Source: Anisakis pegreffii (Eukaryota; Nematoda; Chromadorea; Rhabditida; Anisakidae). Taken from it: a stretch of DNA of 64,000 nucleotides. The stretch spans positions 62,001 to 126,000 of the forward strand of contig JAPYMA010000206.1 of NCBI GenBank assembly GCA_035041965.1. The letters run 5' to 3'. How positions within the stretch are numbered: position 1 is the first letter of the stretch; every line of letters starts with the position of its first letter. The translations under genes and the position numbers were made by a program. Below are positions 58,447 through 64,000 of this stretch, in pieces. Under the pieces are notes generated by a model. It worked only from the letters and a program-made list of their open reading frames with translations, was not told the origin of the DNA and searched no databases.

Positions 58447-61400
58447 TTGCTGCTGCTGGCTGCTTCAGAAAAGAGACTAAAAATATTATTCCAATAAGTA
58501 AACTCACATTCAGTTTTTATTCAGTCTATGTTTATTGTTCTCAATTGATGAGTATTTTTGTGTTTGTTTGTTGGCTTTTCTTTGTTAATGTCCCAGCGGG
58601 TTCATTTGATATTCATACAAAAACATTATTATTCTGTTTGAGTATTGAGCAAAATTTTGATGATCGTAAGAATTTTTGGCTTTATTATCAAATGATTATT
58701 TGGGAGAGGATTCAATGATATTTATTGTATGTGTAATTGAATAGTTTCTCTGTGTTGAGTGAGTGAGTTTCGCTCGAAATTAATACAGGAAATCGTTAAG
58801 ATAAGGTAATTTATAATTTCGTAGATTGATGAAGCTTGTGTTATTCATTCATTATTGTTGTATTCCCTGTTACTTTGTTCTCGTTTTCGATTTTGTTTTC
58901 TTTTGTTTTTTTTGATTGTGAGAGCTGATTTTGTAGTTAATGAAATAGTTTGGTGTTGTTAATGGCACTTTCGTCGATTATTGAATTGATAAGAAGTCAG
59001 GAGATTCATACGATGCTCATGCCTCAGTTTTAGTCATCTCTGTTCGAATTCGAATGAGTCTTTGCCTTTGAATTGTTCGAATGAGGCTAGAACTGCATCG
59101 AATGCATTTCAGTGTTCTCGAAATTAAATTATCCAGAGAGTTTGGTCAGTTATTTTCTCAAAAAAAATGTTTCAGATAACATGATTGTCGTTTTTAAGTT
59201 TATCGAATTGTGTTAGACGGTTCATTGATTGCGTTGTTTTGTGTTTTTATTGTTTGTTCAAAGAGCCGTTTTCGGCGAGTCTTATCGATATTGTTCGTTG
59301 TTTTGTTGTTCTCAAGATACTTCGTTTAATATTTCATACGTTTTTGCTTATATAATTTAATCTTCCTCTTAAAACTTTTTTTGTTGTGAAATTATTTTAA
59401 TTTTACGATGAGAATTATTTCACTATTCTAATAATATTGTCAAATTGATTCTTTTTTATTTGTCTCACATCTTGTTTTAATAAACTCTTCGTCTGTTTCA
59501 CTCGCCAACTCCTTGTTTTTATTATCAAACTAACTTCAATGAACTTCTTCAGTAAGCATGATTTTGTATTGAATGAGAGAAGAAGTGTAGCCACGATTTT
59601 GTTCTGCGCGGACGTAGTTGATTTGAGAGGAGCGTATATGCAGTGTGTATGGTCACTGACAATGAGTGTTTCGCAATCCGTGTCAAATACGACATTACAG
59701 TAATCGGAGAAGTGGATGTGGTGATTGACTGAAGTGTTTTATGATTGGTTAGCGTACAGAGCACGATGTGATTACAGTAATCACAGAGCACTGGCTGAAC
59801 TTTGTTCAAATCAGTAGCGACTTGTCTGCAAGAGACTAACCAACATGCCATGCGATTCTGAGTTTGAATCGTATCGTACGGTCCGAAACGTGTCCTATTC
59901 CCCCAGAATGGAGTTTCAGTTTCAACTTTTCGAAGGGGGACGGACGAAGGAGTTTCTAGAGCAGGCATTGGATTGAGATGGCGTGAACATTCCGGATCAA
60001 ACGGTACTATAGTCGTGGTAAATTGGATACAACAAGTCAGATGACAAGTGAAGTTGGATTTTTCAGTCTTTTATACGAATCTTCCCGCATCATCAGACTG
60101 CTTACATTGAGACGCATAAATGAAATTGTTCATAAAATTATTTTCATTAGCACATGGACAACAGTTGAGTGGTCGGTCACGCTCTCAATGCGAAAATTTG
60201 TCAAAAAATGGAATTACTGCAATGAAAGTCATAAGTTAAAAATTTACATTGATGAAACATTGTAGGTGGCAGTAAAGCAATAACGATGTTGTAGTATTTT
60301 GGAATCGTACGATTCCTGTTGGAAATACTTCACTTATGAATCAAACGAAAACGATAACTTGAAGTGACTAATTCAAGATGAATTAAAATTTTCGAAAAGT
60401 AACACTCACTAAAAAACGCTAAAAAACTGACACTTGAAGTGACTAGACAAGGATTAAAATTGCGACGAGTTGACAAGCGCTTTTTTACGCTACAAAAAAC
60501 TCGTTAAGTGTACATTTCAACGAACATTCATCGCGAACGGATGAATGGTCGTCACTAACTTTGCTTCAGTGAACGTCAATTGAAGCGCTCAAAAATCGAA
60601 TTCATTATTCGTTTTTTTGAAAGTACAAAGTACAACAAGCTAGACACATCGTTTGAATTGACGATGTGCTTAGCTTGTAGAAAATCGAATTTCATTTCGA
60701 AAAAATTACTTTCGAATTCATTTCGAAGTGGTAGATCTCTTTTTTTTCTGCTCTTCACTCTTCATGCACCATTTCATAACGATTCCACTCGAGTGTCATT
60801 GTCAATCATCTTCAACCCGTTCACTGAACCTATCAAAGAATAACCCTCGAAAAAGCCACCCTCATTATCCACTCCACAGTGGATGTTCTCTGAATTGGTT
60901 GTCATGTCTCATTCGCTTACCTAACTACTCGCATCGACAATGCATCAAAAAAACTCACATCGCATATTCAGTCTGGAAGGATTACTGCTTGTCACAATCG
61001 TCAAAGAAAAAACTTTCAGTGCGATTGAACGCCCGGAAAGTAGACTAAACAAACAAAATCATCGTTACATTCATTCAACCCTCTCTCTTCCCGAAAAAAA
61101 AGAGCACAGAATTCAACCTCATCAATGGCGCTAAAGACCTAAATTTTTATCAAATCGAAAAATGTGATTTACATATTCCATAGAATATGTAAAGCACATT
61201 TTTTTGCGACTGTGACTACAAAAATGCAGACTTCCAGTCGAATAATATAATGTGCGACAAAAATTCAACGCGATGAACACTAACAAGGCTTTCAAAGCAC
61301 TATAATCGCATCGTTTCATTGCGTCTATCGTTGGCATGCACATGATTATCTGAAAAATACTAGGAAATGAGATTTGCCCTTATGTTTATTTCATCGACAA

Positions 61401-62621
61401 AACTGATGATGATGTCTCATAAGATTGGCAGCCACCATATATGCTTGCCTCGACAAGCATATTGTGCATCTGAAGTTGTCTAAGCGGATATCGTTGCGCT
61501 GGCTGGTGAACAATATCTGTGGCACTGTTTATTCGTTTCATTGCGATTCATTTTGCATGCACTAAGTTCTTACGAATAGAATCGATTTCCGTTGCTTTCA
61601 AACGGGACGGGACGATTCTTCTTTCTGAGGCATTTCTTTGCTGTGGAAACTTTCAATCGATTGTTTTTTTATGTTCATTTTCTGTGCCATTCCTCATTTT
61701 TATGCGCATTCGAAACGAACGAAGCTCTTTAACAAGGATGAGTGTATTTATGTATGCAATTCGTTCTTTCAATGAGCTGCTGTCATTCTTTGCATTGGGC
61801 TGGCTGCTCTTATTGGTCTGTGACAGACGTTCTACAAGATGAGATATTACATACGCCTTCAGTTTATAACCAACCAACCACCCCATCAAATGATGGCAAA
61901 AAAGGCTTGCGAAAAGCCATTTTTATTGGGTGACGTTTCACATCGTATTTCATTTCCATCGTCAAACTCATTTTTGATCGGCCATCTCCCACAGGAGTCG
62001 GTTTTTTGCGATATATGACATATAGTGAATGACTGATGTGAATGTGGTGAGGGATTATGATGTAATTTTACTTAAGTCTGCGGTAGAGGGAATGAAACTG
62101 CCGATGTTCTTCACTTCTGTGGAAACAAGTGCGAATACGCATCATTTTTTGTGCGATATCGCTGCGTTTCGGCCTCTCGTACCGTTGAACAACTGTTGGA
62201 AGTCAATGACTAAAATGATAAAATTTGTCTTAAGAAAAACTCGAATGCGACTGATTATGCCGTGAAACACTGTTCGCATTTTTTAGCCACGTTGTTCTGA
62301 CGTATTTCACTTAATTTACTTATTGTGAACAACAAAATTTGCATATCTTTCACGAAATTATTTGTCGATAAGTTTTAATGACTGAGTCATCACTCATTGC
62401 CTGAGCGGGGCTGTGATTCGGTTCGTTTCTGAATTTAGCACATTTTTCCGAATGTTTGCTCTATATCTTACGTGTCTAAAATGCTATGAAGGATGAACGT
62501 TGCTGGTCGGTGATCGATCAGAATTGTGGAGAATACAAACTGAATTTTTGATAATTTCATCGTGATTGGTGATTATTCTCATTGGTTGTTGTTTTTCGTG
62601 CACGAATGTTGTTCATTTTAG
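58447..62621. other. intergenic between SF1 and glutamate dehydrogenase
   Basis: An AATAAG variant lies about 70 bases after the SF1 stop. The only item of note is the 139-codon minus-strand ORF at 59549-59968. Other ORFs (60580-61048, 61519-61889, 62029-62265) are short, overlap on opposite strands and have no recognisable features. Confidence 0.5.
59549..59968 (-). CDS. possible gene or exons on the minus strand, 139-codon ORF
   Basis: The ORF starts ATG at 59968 and is free of stops to 59549. The first half has ordinary protein composition with a segment TRFGPYDTIQTQNR and CDYCNHIVLC. After that the frame one base over reads better (FSDYCNVVFDTDC, IYAPLKSTTSAQNK) and continues into a Lys-rich stretch. 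A GT...AG pair 29 bases apart (GTACGCTAAC to ACACTTCAG) would join the two in phase. A TTTATT (AATAAA on the minus strand) lies downstream near 59518. I do not recognise a family; the repeated DYC motifs hint at metal binding. Confidence 0.3.
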   Translation of the reverse strand: MPALETPSSVPLRKVETETPFWGNRTRFGPYDTIQTQNRMACWLVSCRQVATDLNKVQPVLCDYCNHIVLCTLTNHKTLQSITTSTSPITVMSYLTRIAKHSLSVTIHTAYTLLSNQLRPRRTKSWLHFFSHSIQNHAY

Positions 62622-62636
62622 TGAATTTCGATCAAA
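62612..62636 (+). promoter_or_regulatory. probable trans-splice acceptor of the glutamate dehydrogenase gene
   Basis: TTCATTTTAG ends at 62621, 15 bases before the ATG at 62637. Confidence 0.5.
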
Positions 62637-64000
62637 ATGTTATCGAAAATCGCCATTAACAGTGTAATACGCCTTAATAGCGTAAGATGTCTTTCAACGA
62701 CTCAACGCCTATCTAAAATTACTTCTGATAATGCTGCCGACCAGTCACTCCCAATGGACGAACAAATGGATCCTTCGTTTTTTAAGGTTTCTCATTCAAT
62801 ATACTTTAACACATAGATGATTGGATAGATATGAATAAATGTATATCTACATCAAAATGGGTGAAAATATTCAATTATCTTATGGCTTCATCGATTACAA
62901 CTAATAACCTAACATCTTGGTTGCGATGAATATTTGTTGAGAAACTTTCAAAGTTTTTGACGGATGATTCAGAGAACAAAAACACAATGCACTCAATATC
63001 TGAACACGAACATTCCTCGTAGCTGCCTGCACAAATACTAATGCAAGATATGACTGTTATGAATGAGTTTTGCAATTAACACTGATGTTGTGATGGATCA
63101 TTATTCATGCTCATTTGAGAGCAGCCAATGTCTCATCTCGCTGAGCAGCCGATTATTTCAGATGGTCGATTATTATTTCGATAAAGGATCAGCTGTAATT
63201 CAGCCGAAGTTAGTTGAAGAGATCAAAACGAAAGGGTTATCGCTTCAGGACAAAAAGAATTTCGTCAGTGGAGTGATAACCGCAATGAAATCGGTTGACA
63301 AGGTGTGGCCATAGTGTTTTAGATTAGTGCAAAGTCGATGACACATTCTATAAAGCGTTTGTATCGTTGAGCGATTAGTAATTGAGCACTGAGCGATAGG
63401 GATTGCTTCATTATTGTTTAAGTTCGATTAATGTTTCTCATTTCAACGGATAGTTCTGCAAATCATTTAATAATTCAACAGAATATTTTAGATTCTGCAC
63501 ATCACATTTCCAATTCGACGTGATAACGGTCAGTATGAGATGATTGAGGCCTGGCGTGCAATGCACAGTGAACATCGTAGACCCACCAAGGGTGGTATCA
63601 GGTATGCGATGAACGTGTGCGAGGATGAAGTGAAAGCATTGTCGGCACTGATGACCTTCAAATGTGCCGTTACAGATGTTCCGTTTGGCGGTGCTAAAGG
63701 TGCATTCCAATATATTCACTCAAAAACATCACACACTCATACAACTGAGTCATAAGCGATATAATTGATTCATACATCATCGCAACAACAATAAAATGAC
63801 GCTCAAACAAGACACTTTAGAACAACTGAGCAAGCGTTTTGAAGGAACATATATTCAAGTGAACAACTGAAATGTTCTTTAAAAGTTTATAATATCAATC
63901 AATTGATCACATGCAAGTGATTACTACTAACAATACTATGATAAAGGTGGTGTAAAGATTGATCCAAAGAAGTATTCCGAGAACGAACTTGAGGCGATCA
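62637..64000 (+). CDS. gdh-1: mitochondrial glutamate dehydrogenase, 5' part, truncated by the window end
   Basis: Exons 62637-62786, 63162-63302, 63492-63699 and 63947 onward encode about the first 184 residues. Residues 1 to about 22 ([20 protein letters not shown]) form an amphipathic, Arg-containing mitochondrial targeting peptide. Then come MVDYYFDKG, the glutamate-binding [12 protein letters not shown] with its lysine, and [21 protein letters not shown], which contains the catalytic-lysine segment of the family ([13 protein letters not shown]). The enzyme interconverts glutamate and 2-oxoglutarate with NAD(P) in the mitochondrial matrix, linking amino acid and citric acid cycle metabolism. 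The sequence is animal-type rather than bacterial, with introns inside the core. The nucleotide-binding domain and C terminus lie beyond the window. Confidence 0.95.

Noticed and set aside
1..64000. Bacterial contamination, endosymbiont transfer, CRISPR array or phage-like genes
   Set aside because: All recognisable genes are intron-rich animal genes, and no regular spaced repeats or compact bacterial-type operons are present.

Overview
This is nuclear DNA from an invertebrate, almost certainly a nematode. The genes are AT-rich and finely split by many GT-AG introns, mostly 70 to 700 bases with a few above 1 kb, whose acceptors usually read TTTCAG or TTTAAG. Nearly every first coding exon sits a few bases downstream of a strong AG acceptor with no visible 5' coding exon, which is what spliced-leader trans-splicing leaves. 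SF1 carries an N-terminal RS domain and two zinc knuckles (known from Caenorhabditis and Drosophila, not mammals). A PPIE-type cyclophilin gene lies directly upstream of SF1 in tandem, as I recall for cyn-13 and sfa-1 in C. elegans. I cannot name the species; a clade III (spirurid or ascarid) worm is a guess.

Layout. 1-6017 has no supported gene but holds several decayed dispersed repeats. 6018-16973 (+) is a 26-exon gene for a ~1430-residue zinc-ribbon/coiled-coil/charged protein I do not recognise; every exon phase joins. 20536-22649 (-) is a 256-residue MATH-domain protein. 26864-27031 (-) encodes a 55-residue secreted peptide precursor. 31108-35134 (+) is a 440-residue matrix metalloproteinase without hemopexin repeats, with a foldback element carrying tRNA-like pieces in intron 4. 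36886-42860 (+) is a 14-exon SLC38A9-type lysosomal amino acid transporter/arginine sensor (537 residues). 45450-47103 (-) is the KDEL receptor (213 residues). 48340-50489 (+) is a nuclear RRM-cyclophilin (335 residues), followed 520 bases later by SF1/BBP (51020-58424, +), whose last exon shows a frame break. 62637-64000 (+) is the 5' part of mitochondrial glutamate dehydrogenase and runs off the window.

Functional links. The cyclophilin and SF1 are both spliceosome factors and could be one operon. The KDEL receptor and the cyclophilin are divergent and share a 1.2 kb upstream region. The other genes look like unrelated neighbours. Large gene-free gaps (16.97-20.5, 22.7-26.9, 27-31.1, 42.9-45.4 and 58.4-62.6 kb) contain only short ORFs that I cannot support as genes.

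No bacterial, viral or CRISPR-like system was seen. The strongest items for a second look are the tRNA-like foldback element, the frame break (or 29-base intron) in SF1, the GC-AG intron in the cyclophilin gene, the unrecognised 26-exon gene and the small secreted peptide gene.
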